Shown: positions 9,856 to 21,334 of the stretch, piece by piece
Position numbering within the stretch: position 1 is the stretch's first letter
How the letters are laid out: each line of letters begins with the position of its first letter
Source of the DNA: Rhexocercosporidium sp. MPI-PUGE-AT-0058
Taxonomy: Eukaryota > Ascomycota > Leotiomycetes > Helotiales
Reading direction: 5' to 3'
DNA: 64,000 bases
Assembly (NCBI GenBank): GCA_020746875.1
Contig: JAGTJL010000002.1
Span: forward strand, 868,001-932,000
The notes under the pieces: generated by a model
The model's input: only the letters and a program-made list of their open reading frames with translations
Database searches by the model: none
What the model was told of the DNA's origin: nothing
Position numbers and translations under genes: made by a program

Positions 9856-12800
9856 ATGCAGCAGGCGCAAGCAGCCGCGGAAGATTCGAGACGTGATACG
9901 GAGCGAAGACTCATCTGTAAGGGTTCTGCTCTCGTCAGGTTCGAGTTTCTAAGATGGAATGAGTATGTAAAACGAAACGAGGCAAAGCGACGACCAGACC
10001 AAGCGCATGTAGAACGCGTCAAACGGATCTTTCGTAAGGCGGGATGTCGTCCATTAGAGATTACACACCACATACCTGCCGTCGTCAGTCAGCAACAACT
10101 CGATGCTGCCTTAGAGGATGCCCGACGGAGAGGGTGGAAGGCAGGCATCCTGCCGAGTAATTATGCTACCATCAATACCCCCGATGGATACCCTGAGCTC
10201 GAATTTCCCGGCGGCATCGAATGCCTGCATGGGCTGCACAGGATCCAAGCAGGAAAAGAGTGGCTTCAGCCTACCGAAAAGTGGTGGATTGTTGATATAT
10301 ATCTTTCAGGCATCAGCTACGAGTTAAGCACGATACTAAATGAAGAGTACACGAACGCAGAAGACCCCTGTGATGGCGAGATCTATCGCAAGATCCGCGA
10401 ATACCACTTTCTTCCTAGCAAAGCCGATAGCCAGATCTCGGCCGCGACCTGCGTCAGCTTCGAGATGATTTGGTGGGCTCGTTTGAATAAGAGTAGGGAG
10501 AAGAAACTTCGTACCCTCTTTGGGAAATGTGAGCGGACGCGTAGGCTTGCAGCCAGCTTTGATACCCTGAGCAAAATTGCGGGTCTTTTTGATGCTGGTA
10601 TGATGGTAACCACCTTGAACAAGGTGATGGCGACGAAGTGCTACGAGGTCGGTGCAAATCTAGACCGCTGCCGTTTGTTTCGCTGATGTGCTTGCAAGTA
10701 GGAAATATGCCATTACAACCAGGAACACATTTTTAAGGTCTGGGTCGGTTTCATGAAGGGTATTGGGAATGGATTTCAAAGGATAGATAAGACTACCGTT
10801 AAGACTGTTGAAAAGAGAGCACCGGGAGTATCGACCTCGGATGCTCGATTCTTGCAGGGACGGGTTCTCGGAGGTGCCATATTTGGTGACTTCACTCGCC
10901 AAGAACGCGAGGCTATATGGCAGAATATCCTTGAGTTTAGAGGAATCATACCCTCCCTATCGACTTTCTTCAAAGACGTTCACTTACTTCAAGCCTGCGT
11001 AAACAGCATCAGTTGGCTAGTTACCGTTGCTCGCGACCAAACCGTCTTTTCGGCGTTGGCAGAAGCGTACACCCAGAGAGACACTCAGCTGGTCCAAACC
11101 TCTGCGACGACGGTCCGATTCGAGACTGGAAGTCGCTCATATTGTTTGAGGCTCGCGTATCTAGGATTATTTGCCATAGCGATGCGAGACAACAAGGATC
11201 TTCCCAAAGCACCTACGGAGAATGATCTGAAAGAGATGCCAAGAGCTAAAGCCGATCACGAAGTCCTTCGGCGGTTCGCCACTGACGCTTACATGTTGGG
11301 CTTCGAATCTGATAAGATCAAGACGCTGAAGGGAGATTCGGGACATCATTCACTAGAAGATGCTCCGGGAACCATTCCCATCACCGTTACCACTGGTCCG
11401 GGTGAGGATATCAAGCAGAGGTGTGGGCTCCCAAGTGCGAAAACATTTAGAGAAGATAAGAATTATCTGTATTTAGACAACTTGTACCGAGAGCAGGACG
11501 AGACCGGCGAAGGGATCACCTCCTTTTTCGTCCTCAGGTCTTGGTTCGTCGCCTTTTTTGGTCCTTGGCCGAGGCCATCGTCGAGCACAGAGAGTCGCCA
11601 CCGTCGCCGATTTGTAGAGGACGTGAGTATGGGGGAAGAGCTACCAGACCTCCCGGATCAGCGAGAGAGTGGGGAGGAGGAGCCATTCATCCAGGAGCCG
11701 AAGACAGAAATGCTAGATATAGATGTGGAAATGCAAGAGATAGCAACGCAACAGAGAGGTGTTGAACCATCGGTGGAAGCCGGTGGAATTACCCAGGAGG
11801 AAGACACACTCTTTGGTGGGTCTCAATCCGAGGATTCTGCATCCAGCTAATTAAACTCTTCCAGTCCCAACAGAGCCTATAACAGAAATAGGTGCCGAGG
11901 CAGCCGGTAATACCATTATCATACGCTTTTTAGAAGTAGACAGCAATGAAAGCGAAACACTGAATCTCCTACCGGATGACGCGAAAATTGTGCTGGAGAT
12001 AAAGGTAGAGTATGGCGACCCGACTTCACTTGTTGCACAGCACGCCACCAACTTTTTCAACATGGGTAAGAGGACCTGTGACAGAGGAAAGAGATACGTA
12101 CCGCCAAGGGAGTGTTACAATGTGGCAACCTCAGAAGGAAATAAGAACACGATATTTTTGATGCCGGACGTAAAGTCCCAAGCGCATGGGCAACCCTCCG
12201 ACCCAGCAGAGGAAGGGAGCCAAGGAAGGCCTAAGGAATATACACAGGAACGGCAAAAGCAACCGCATGGCGTAGAAGTCTTAGAAGATTGGGATTTCGA
12301 AGCCGTGCTAGCTTCAGAGCAGGATAACGCTGCCAATGCTCAAATCCTCGGCTCCGAAAACACTATGATCCACCTGAAGAGAAGACTTGGAGATTCGAAC
12401 GATGTTTCGAAGCCAGCTGAAGCATGGGAGTGGCAGGAAATAGACTCAATAGACGTACACTTTGGCGACCCTCAGGGTATAGTCTTATGGAAAATGAGAC
12501 AAATTTGGAAAGAAGCGCATCTAAAGCCTCACGATAAGACCCTCCGCGTACTGGATTTCGGCGATTGTTATAAAGTGGCCGCAGACGATGATGACCACAC
12601 CTTGTATATGATGGCGCCGTCTTCACAAACGGAAGCCGAAAGAGCTGCGGAACATAGTTGGAAACCGCCATCTCCGCTCCCTGTGGGAAGCTTTGATCTA
12701 CCAAACAAGCCCGGCAGAAGGGTAATCCACGTAACTCCGCATGTACAGAAAGATGTAGGCTTCAGAAGCTCGAAATTTGTCCCACCGCCTGATACAGAGC

Positions 12801-13162
12801 AACTGGCCCTAGTCAAGCCCGGCAAAAGGGTAATCCACGGAACTCCGCATGTACAGAAAGATGTAGGCTTCAGCAGCCCGAAATTTGTCCCACCGCCTGA
12901 TACAGAGCAACTGCCCCTAGTCGAAGCCTCAGCAGAAGACCACCGGGACAAGATCGGGATGAAACTGGGCGCAAAAAAGAATGGTCTTAGATTCGTAGTA
13001 GGAGAATCGCCAGAAATTCGAAAGAGGCCAGACAGCGTGAGGCAAATGCAACCGCCGGACCAAGCAAAAGGATCCAACGGACGTCGTAAACTTCTCAACC
13101 CGCGCAATCACAAAAATAGAACGACTCCGGACGCTGAGATGATTGAAGAGGAAATCTCGTGA
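9856..13162 (+). CDS. DUF3723 family protein
   Basis: Exons 9856-10647, 10702-11815 and 11865-13162 join in frame to 1067 aa. Intron 1 (54 nt) holds an in-frame TGA and TAG; intron 2 runs GTGGGT...TTCCAG. The N-terminus (VRFEFLRWNEYVKRN, AHVERVKRIFRKAGCRPLEITHHIPA) and middle (EICHYNQEHIFKVW, IPSLSTFFKDVHLLQACVNSISWLV) match the DUF3723 pattern as I know it; the C-terminal exon has CYNVATSEGNKNTIFLMPD. Near the C-terminus a 36-residue unit is duplicated (12709-12918; core TPHVQKDVGF..SKFVPPPDTEQL). DUF3723 has no proven activity, but it is one of the accessory gene families (with NLRs, patatin-like and ferric-reductase genes) recurrent in giant Starship transposons. No RIP stops. Confidence 0.85.
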
Positions 13163-14284
13163 TGATAATATTTTTGTATTATCGTAAGAATAGCTTTATG
13201 CGACAAGAAGAACAGTATTTTTCAAGAGCAGTGCGCATCTTGCAGGTTTGGATTGCAGGTATATGTTTCATTCCTGTAAATCGTTCTTAGCGCCTTCTTA
13301 TTTGCCAAGATGATAATGGAGTAAGGTAGCGGTCGGTTTGTTACCGTTATCGTTCTGTCAGCGTTGAAATGGAATGATCCATTTCGAGGTTGAGGGCTGT
13401 TAGACAAGGAAAATATCGAGGGGGATATGCCATGTGAAATTCCGCGATAAAGTCATAGAAGAGACTCTTAAAGGCGTAATACGATATTAACTCTCACTCT
13501 TTATCTTCTTAAATATTTTATAGTTTATTCTTAATGAAATTGAGCTCTACAGTCACTGGCCCTGACCCCGCATCCATGTCGGTATAAATGCCCACCAGAC
13601 AACCTCTGGTACCCATCTTTGCGACTCTGAATCCCATTCATACCTGTACGTCAATTAGTTCTTAGTTCTTTCCCGGCACAATTTTAGACTGAATAACAAA
13701 GATGACTCGTCTTTTTGGGGGCGTTTTTACCATACTCTCCTGAGAGAATCTCTTGAGAGAATCTCTTCTGCTTGAATTAGTACTTTGACTTTGACGCCTT
13801 CAAAGGTAAACGGCTGAAGCGGATAGATTTCGTCTGACTATAAACGGTTACTTTCATTCTCATGTGATATAAAAGTCTAGAACAGAGCATGCTTATAGTG
13901 TACTAATAGTGATCTTTACAGAACAGCGAATGTGAAGTGACTCGTTTTGACAGACCGAGGTTATATCAATGTATTTCCCGTTCCTTGTATTAATTGGCTG
14001 CAAAGCCAGCGCGTTTAGCGGGGCTCGCTCATTGCCCCGGCGCATTTCGCGGGGCTCCACTGGCTACGTCTAGCGCTATCGCACGGTCTGCCCTCCAAAC
14101 TGTCCCTCACCTCACCACAACCATCTCACACGGCGTGTCTGACCAATTCTTTATACCTTTAACCGTTCACTCCTCTCCACCACTCCGAACTCCGACCTTG
14201 AAGCCCACCATCGTACACTTCTTTCGGGTTGTCTGGTCTCTCTTCTGGATTCTGGACTCCCCTCGATTCTCTGTCGCTACGGTT
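13163..14284. other. Intergenic, no gene seen
   Basis: AT-rich stretch with a short direct repeat of GAGAGAATCTCTT near 13740-13770. It probably holds the 3' end of the DUF3723 transcript and the sirtuin promoter. Confidence 0.5.
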
Positions 14285-15884
14285 ATGAACAAAGTCATCG
14301 ACACAGGTCCCTCCGCCTCTGGCAATATCAACAACGAGCAACATGCTGGTGCAGTTCTAGATAAGGATGATGTGTTGGAACAGTTAACAAGCAAGTGGCT
14401 GTACCTCTGGAATTCCAATAGCAGTGACCAACGGGGCCAGACTCTCTGGTTCCTAGATGGTTGGTCCCCACGTCGGAAGGTCCCAATAAAACGAAAGTCA
14501 CCAGAACCCGTCCTCATTTCCGGCCTTTGGCATCTGAACAAGGGCGGCAAGGGCTGTCCAGTGATCTTGACGAGGGAGCATGGTCCTAAACTCATCTTGG
14601 AAGAGTGGATCGATTGGGTGTGGAAGAACAGGAATGAGACTCGGCTTAGGAACGGACATTCTGCAATCTGGGATACAGTCTTCCACCCTCGTTATACCGG
14701 CATGAATGTGGAGGAGTGGCGGGCCATATATCCCCTCCTCTCCCCGCACACACACTTCTTGCCATCTTCCGCTCTTCAAGCACCTATAGCGCCATCCCTG
14801 GCTGCGCCAACATTTCCTGCTCGATGGCCCGCTGGCCTGGACTTCGAAGACACCTTCACATTTTATCGGAATCAGCCTCGGTACCAAGAACACCTTCCTC
14901 CTCATCCCGACCGAGACTATGTTGTGGACAGTCTTCTGGACGCAAAGCGGATGGTTGTGTTAGCAGGCGCAGGTATATCGGTCGATGCAGGAAGTTACGT
15001 TATGACTCGTCTTCACATATGGCAACGCTAACTTTCCGTCAGTCCCTAGTTTCAGAGGTCCGGGTGGTCTTCTTAATCAGAAGAACGAGGCTCACTCTGT
15101 GTTTGACATTCAATCCCTATCTGACCGAACCAAGATGGAGGGACATTTCAGAGCAATGGGAACCCTAGCCGAGACTTGCATGTCCGCCCAATCTACATTA
15201 TTCCATGTCCTACTAGCCGTTCTGGGTGGTCTCGGGTGCCTCAAACGACTTTACAGCATGAACATCGACGGGTTGGAGACTCGTTTCCATGCCTTACGTA
15301 CATGCTTCCCGATACCCGCCAAATACTCAGAACTGCCAGTCACGATTTGCCTTCATGGCAATTTGCAGACGGCTGTTTGTGGGTTGTGCAAGCGCAGGAA
15401 AGAATTGGTGCCAGAAGTATACACGAAGCTTGATATGACGAAGATCCAATGCCGGGAATGTGTGTCAGATCGCCTTCATGCCCGCAGCCGGCGAATTCAA
15501 ACCACATCGACCGCTGGAATCGGTGTTCTACGACCTGATGTTGTACTTTACAACGAACCTGTAGACCTCGAGGATTCAAACGTTGTGAATACAACAAAGG
15601 CAGTTCAAAACGACTTGAGCGACTGGGATGTTTTCTTAGTTGTCGGAACTTCGGCGAGTAGACAGGTGTATTCTTTGCAGGCCAGAATCAAGCAGATTGC
15701 TTTAAGTAAGAAGCCTGGTCGTTCCGCAAAGGTCATCTGGCTTGGTTTAGAAAATCCGCCGCAGAGCCTTCTGCCTTTTCTCGATCATATACTTATCGAA
15801 GACTGCCAGATAGTGGCGAAGCAGTTCTTCCATGCTGGCGGGGCGGATAGGGTTGATACATTCTTGTCGTCGCTAAGGGCCTAG
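14285..15884 (+). CDS. Sirtuin (Sir2/Hst3-Hst4-like NAD-dependent deacylase)
   Basis: Exons 14285-14993 and 15043-15884 give 516 aa. The 49-nt intron has a weak GTTACG donor but a good CGCTAAC branch and CAG acceptor, and splicing restores GAGISVDAGIPSFRGPGG. Further motifs: MNIDGLETRF, CLHGNL with the catalytic His, CGLC...CREC as Zn ligands, GVLRPDVVLYNE, VVGTSA. The order and spacing fit the Hst3/4 class of histone deacetylases. About 230 N-terminal residues are unassigned. Two oddities: the usual TQN(V/I)D motif reads SMNID (Gln to Met), and the gene lies next to a SIR2-domain NLR of a different SIR2 class. I chose the ATG at 14285 because the open frame upstream begins with a TTG and looks non-coding. 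Confidence 0.85.
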
Positions 15885-15990
15885 CCAACGCATGCTAATT
15901 ACTTGAAAACTTCCCTTCATCTTCAAATTTCAATCGACTACTAACCTTATCTGACATTTCGAACAAAAATTGGCCTTGACATAGCATGAG

Positions 15991-16485
15991 TAACGTCCAT
16001 CCCTGCGTGCCGGAAAACCCTCCGTGCCGGAAAATTTAACCGGTACATTGACTTTAAGTATAATTTAATCTATGCAGAACGTAACAATTCTAATTATTTT
16101 TAGTGAGCTGTATTCAGTGGCCACTCCTAAACATCTTAGATTACCTCCGACTAGAAAAATTACTTTCCCGTCGTCGCCTTCTATTTCATTTGTAAAGGGT
16201 CTCTTCTTATATCGTATCAGACTTCTTATACCAGAGCTGTACTACTATGCCCGCACTGTTTCCAAAAGTCATTGAAGGGTCTTAGTTGAGTTCTTTAGCC
16301 TTCTTACAAATGCTGGAGATCGTCAACAGCCTTATGGCGGTTGTGGCGTGCAGATTCATGCAAGATCGCCACGCGGGTCGGTACCTCGGATCTAAGCGAG
16401 TAACGACAATCGTGGGGAACAGCCCCATATTTCCGAGTTCTAGCTTTCACGTGATACATTTCGTGGAACTTGTCGATGTTAGCAG
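15991..16485. repeat. Outer inverted repeat, left copy
   Basis: Reverse complement of about 31098-31579 at roughly 75-80 percent identity by eye. Matched landmarks: the CGGCACG terminal motif, ATTTGTAAAGGGTCTCTTC, a stretch containing GCCTTATGGCGGTTGTGGCGTG, and TCGATGTTAGCAG. No gene in it. Confidence 0.8.
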
Positions 16486-17174
16486 ATCAATTACTGACGT
16501 TGGGTATTAATACAGTCGCTTACAAAATCGGCTTCCCCTCCACACTCGTTAGAAGATTTCGAGCCCCATATACCAGAATAGGCTAGCTCAGTATCATGTG
16601 ACCATAAAGCAACAGCTCACATACCTCTCCGTCAACGTTAGCGCTGCGGACCGAGGGAATAAATTTCAAACGTCTAGAACACTGTATCGTAAGAATAGTA
16701 TATAAGTTCCTCCTCCCCCAAGCCCCTCTTTATCAAAGTTATAAAATTATAAGAGAAGAATTATTCGACAAATACGGATATCGAAGCCTATAGAATGTCT
16801 TCTGAAAACGTTACCTTATTACAAGCGTGTTTATACAGTAAACTTCGAAACCGGCTTCTCTCATACACTCTTTCGTTTAAAAAGTCAGCCCCACTTCGCG
16901 CGTTAATCCTTGTATGAAGCTTTGCCGTTTCAAGCAAGGCGGCTTACAACGACCATGGCTGATGTATATGATTATTCTAGAAGATACTGGAAATTGGGTG
17001 GCGATTACAGGCACTATAAAGGCGTACATTCCCCTTGACCCTCTATAAAATAGAGATATAAGGAAAATATATTATGTATAAAGTCCTCCCTCGTCGAAAC
17101 CTATTAATGTTTCCTGAGAATCTTAGCGAGGGGTGATGTAAAGTCCACTATACTACTGTAAAAAGCTCACCTTA

Positions 17175-20100
17175 CTACTTCCGGCGCATGGCCTCGGCCT
17201 CTGCGTACTTGCCCTGGCTGTCAAGCGAAGTTGAGAGGTTCATCATACTCCGGAGCGTGTCTGGGTGCTCTTTGCCGAGCACTGTCTCTTGGAGCTGCAG
17301 CGTCTGCCGGTATATGGCCTCGGCCTCTGCGTACTTGCCCTGGCTGTCAAGCGAAGTTGCGAGGTTCATCATACTCCGGAGCGTGCTTGGGTGCTCTTTG
17401 CCGAGCACTGTCTCTTGGAGCTGCAGCGTCTGCCGGTACATGGCCTCGGCCTCTGCGTACTTGCCCTGGCTGTCAAGCGAAGTTGCGAGGTTCATCATAC
17501 TCGTGAGCGTGTCTGGGTGCTCTTTGCCGAGCACTGTCTCTTGGAGCTGCAGCGTCTGCCGGTATATGGCCTCGGCCTCTGCGTACTTGCCCTGGCGGTT
17601 AAGCGAAGTTGCGAGGTTCATCATACTCGTGAGCGTGTTTGGGTGCTCTTTGCCGAGCACTGTCTCTTGGAGCTGCAGCGTCTGCCGGTACATGGCCTCG
17701 GCCTCTGCGTACTTGCCATGACGGTCAAGCGATAATGCGAGACCCATCATACTCAGGAGCGTGCTTGGGTGCTCTTTGCCGAGCACTGTCTCTTGGAGCT
17801 GCAGCGTCTGCCGGTACATGGCCTCGGCCTCTGCGTACTTGCCCTGGCGGTAAAGCGAACTTGCGAGGTTCATCATACTCCGGAGCGTGTCTGGGTGCTC
17901 TTTGCCGAGCACTGTCTCTTGGAGCTGCAGCGTCTGCCGGTATATGGCCTCGGCCTCTGCGTACTTGCCCTGGCGGTAAAGCGATAATGCGAGGTTCATT
18001 ATACTCCGGAGCGTGTTTGGGTGCTTTTTGCCGAGCACTGTCTCTTGGAGCTGCAGCGTCTGCCGGTATATGGCCTCGGCCTCTGCGTACTTGCCATGGC
18101 CGTCAAGCGAACTTGCGAGGTTCATCATACTCAGGAGCGTGTCTGGGTGATCTTTGCCGAGCACTGTCTCTTGGAGCTGCAGCGTCTGCCGGTATATGGC
18201 CTCGGCCTCTGCATATTGACCTTTGATTTGGGAACACCATCCTAAGTTGTGTAATAATCTCCCTAGTAGCTCCTTTGTCTCCTTTGTTCTACCAAGGCCC
18301 ATATTGAAAGTAGCAATTATATACTGCGCGTGAGGAAGGTACATCATCCACACATCTCTATTCTCATGCTGGGGCCACGGGAAAGTATTCGAGATCTGTC
18401 TTAGACTCTTTTGTTGCCAACTTCTCCATTCGTCCTTGAGCTTTAACCAGTTTTGCATCGCCGTGTAAACTAGTCGATGCATATCATATGATGTTCTACT
18501 AACGCGTTCTTTGATAAATCCAAAGGCTTTCAAGGTGCCAAGTGCCTCTGTCTTATCGAATTCGGAAGCTAGAGGCAATAGATCCCGTGGAATATCTTGT
18601 TCTTTGATACAAGAAATAAAGGCCATAGTGTCCGCTGCCAAAGGATCTCGGTCCCGGATTTGCTCAAAGGAGATAAGCCACGTCGCAGCGACTGGGTTCT
18701 TCATCCCCGGATATCTTCTGACGTCCTCAAAGTCCTTGCTTAACAGCCTGATGACATTCTCACTGCTCTCTTCATAGATTCTGAGATACTCGGCGATAGT
18801 GCTGCCTTTGGTGTTTAGGTATGCGGCTGCTTGCAGTATTGCGAGTGGAAGATTGACAAGCAATTCTAGCAGCTTTGTTGTACTGCTATCATCGCTGATA
18901 AGCTGCTTCTGTTGAAGACTTCGTTGGAGAAGTTCTCTGGATTCTCTGTCATCCATCTCGTCTATATCAATCACATTTGAGCATGCATATCTTGTGGCAG
19001 CCTCACGATCTCGAGTCGTGAATAGGATCGCTCCAAGAGTACTGAAAGGAAGACACTCGGACAATGCACTCGATCCTCTAGCCTGGTCGCTAGGATAGAA
19101 TATTTCGAAGTTATCCGCGTTGTCCACAATCATGAGCCATTTCCCTGTACTTTCTTGGGATAACCTAGTCTTGACTAATCTTTTGACGTCTGCTTTATCA
19201 TCCTCAAGTCCGGGAATCCTGAGTTGCTGTCCAATATCACGAAACGCATTATCAAAACTTGTTCGATCACTAGCCCGGACCCAAAACACAGAGCACGTCG
19301 GAGATATTGACTGGAGCTGAAAAGCGCACTCCAAGGCAATTTGGGTCTTTCCGACCCCACCAAGGCCTACTAGAGCTACACGTTGACAGTCTTCCTCGGT
19401 ATCCTCGGCGTGTAGAATTGTGATCAGCCGATTTAAATGAGACTGGCGGCCAACGAAATCTTTGTTGCGGCCAAATGGTAGCACTCTGAGTGGTTTTAGA
19501 GAGGCTGATTGGAGTTAGCTGTGATTTATAGAAGCGCATCACGAATATAGGCTTGTAATAACGAAGAATATAAACCATATCATTTCTCCTCACCTCTTGC
19601 TAAATCTAAGCCTACAGGTGGTTCCGGGCTTTGCTTCTCCGTTTGATCATCTAGCAGTCTCTTCAGATACACAACAAGATCCTCGTATCTTGGACCGTAC
19701 TTCACTCTTACTAGCGGCTGATACTTCACGCTATCGTCGTCTCGAATAAGCAAACAGTGCCGATGTGGGATGTTCTTGTGCCGTTCGCTGGCCCATCTCA
19801 AGAGAGCATCGAAATTTGGATCTTCCAACCCTGAGCCGCAACCAACAAACAGTATAGTTTTATACTGTAAGAAGGTCTTGAGCACATCCTGTACCTCGTC
19901 TGAATGCTTCACGTCATAGTAGTCTGTTGTGTCCAGGACGACCTCGTGTGGGTCACAGTAGCTCCCATGTATATGGAAGACTCCATTGAGATCTCCACGC
20001 TGAAACCTTGAAACATCGTCCTGGTTCGATCGACCAACGCGTTGTAGTCCACAGTATTTCTCGAGAACATCGTCGTAATTTGTTGTTAGCAGGGTTGCCC

Positions 20101-20591
20101 CTCTTTCGTGTAGTGCCTTGAGCATATCTAGAAGATCAGGATGTCTGGTTTCCTGACTTAGACTTCCAAACACCGACTCTAACCATGTAGGGAATTGGCC
20201 CTGTTGCTTCATTTGACTGCTCAAAATGTTTGCAGCGTCTAGGAGGCCGTCGATATCTGGATCCTCGAGCGCGTCATATGCCCGACTCGTCCGCCGATTA
20301 GATCTGTCCACGTAGCCCTCGTTGACCAGATAGTCCAGACCATTTCGCATCAAGCCCGTCCATGTGATTCGAGAGAGAGGTTTCCCAGATGTGTCTGCCG
20401 TCACATTGAGTGTGACTCCCGCACCAGTTATGATCGCGAGTCGATTGTTCTTCAGGTCGTTGCGTAGTCGTGCCAAGATTTCCTCTTGGCGTCGCGCAGC
20501 CTCTTTGGCAGCTTCATTCTGTATCCACTATCCTTAGTCTCAGTTCCCTAGCAGAGTTACAGAGTTACGAGATACTTACCAGAGGATCCAT
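17175..20591 (-). CDS. SIR2-NB-ARC-TPR NLR
   Basis: Exons 20591-20580 (MDPL only), 20518-19594 and 19504-17175 join in frame to 1088 aa; donors GTAAGT and GTGAGG, acceptors CAG, branch CTAAC. Residues about 30-260 are a SIR2_2-type domain: LAIITGAGVTL (GAG near 36-38), TTNYDDVLEKY (149-154, catalytic Asn position), FHIHGSYC (His 186/188), FVGCGSGLEDPN (about 228-239). The NB-ARC follows: GLGGVGKT P-loop (359-366), KWLMIVDNADN Walker B, FTTRDREAA, LPLAILQAAAYL, MHRLVYTAM. Residues 743-1078 are eight 42-residue kinesin-light-chain-like TPRs (YAEAEAIYRQTLQLQETVLG). SIR2 domains of this class in bacterial defence STANDs deplete NAD on ligand sensing; the same job here is inference. No stops. Confidence 0.9.
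17208..18215 (-). repeat. Eight 126-bp TPR-encoding repeats
   Basis: Exactly eight 126-bp units differing at only a few sites, mainly in the codons after HP (D/N/S) and in the LxSMMNLAxSLxxxGK segment. Such similarity implies recent expansion or conversion. The array is still free of RIP stops. Confidence 0.93.
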
Positions 20592-21172
20592 CGCAAGGTT
20601 GGATCGTGAAAGCAATGTCAGGCTGGCTGGAATTCGCACTCAGCAGAGAAGGCTGTCGCCGATACAAGAGCTGAAACTGGAAAAGGATTTAATCGAATGT
20701 GCAACCTCTATCGAGACTTGATGATCAAGAGATCTTAAGGCGTGGGTCGATGTCTCACAGAGCGAGTTTGGTAGGAGATTATGACATGGAACTATGGTCA
20801 TCAGCTCTTCCTTCGGGCGCTAAACGCACAGACCAGCTGTCAGGTCGCAGACATTTCCATGCGTCCCCACTCAGCCTAACGCGATTACGTGACGATCCGT
20901 CCCGGAGTGGCACCATCGGAGCGTGACCCATGCACCCGCTTACTGAAAACGACAAGGCCGCATGCAAGGATTAACACGCAAAGTGGGCCAACTATTTTAC
21001 TGTATGAGATAGTGTTTGAGGGGAAGCCGGTTTCAAAGTTTACTGTGACCTGCTTGCCGCTTGCTAGTCACATGATACTCGCTTAGCCCCTTGGTAGGTG
21101 GGGTTAAGAATCTTTTAGCGACCGTGGAGGGGAAGCCGATTTTGTAAGCGACTGTAGATTAGGAATCGTCGG
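20592..21172. other. SIR2-NLR upstream region and right TIR
   Basis: Contains the probable promoter of the SIR2-NLR and the right end of the TIR element, including the subterminal copy at 21013-21050 and the terminal repeat at 21124-21154. No gene seen. Confidence 0.6.
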
Positions 21173-21334
21173 CTAATTAGGACGCCGATTTGACAATATA
21201 ATATCCTCTTGCTCAGCCTTCCATGTATCTAAAGCTGTGCAGGATGAAATAAAATATGGATGATTAGCTCTTAAGACACGTTTCCGACCTCGTACACAAT
21301 CTTCTATAAGTCTTACAGCTTCAGTTTCTTTGCC

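Larger units (their letters stand above)
16513..21154. mobile_element. TIR element carrying a SIR2-NLR gene
   Basis: 31-bp perfect terminal inverted repeats (16513-16543 and 21124-21154; outer end CAGTCGCTTACAAAATCGG), flanked by TA on both sides (16511-16512 and 21155-21156). Weaker similarity continues inward for about 110 bp (shared AGTATCATGTGAC), and a second inverted pair with core GAAGCCGGTTTC lies at about 16836-16870 and 21013-21050. CAGT-type ends and TA duplication fit Tc1/mariner/pogo-class elements, but no transposase is inside; the only gene is the NLR. The paralogous right arm lacks the segment near 31045. Inference: a non-autonomous element with an NLR cargo. Confidence 0.82.

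Noticed and set aside
10684..10701. Stops TGA/TAG as a break in the DUF3723 gene
   Set aside because: They lie inside a 54-nt phase-0 intron (10648-10701); removing it restores the expected CYE-EICHY sequence.
13994..14284. Longer N-terminus for the sirtuin
   Set aside because: The frame is open but begins with TTG, is low-complexity and has no ATG before 14285.
17188..18245. Long open frames on the plus strand opposite the TPR array
   Set aside because: They are periodic antisense shadows of the 126-bp repeats, with the same peptide repeated and no domain.
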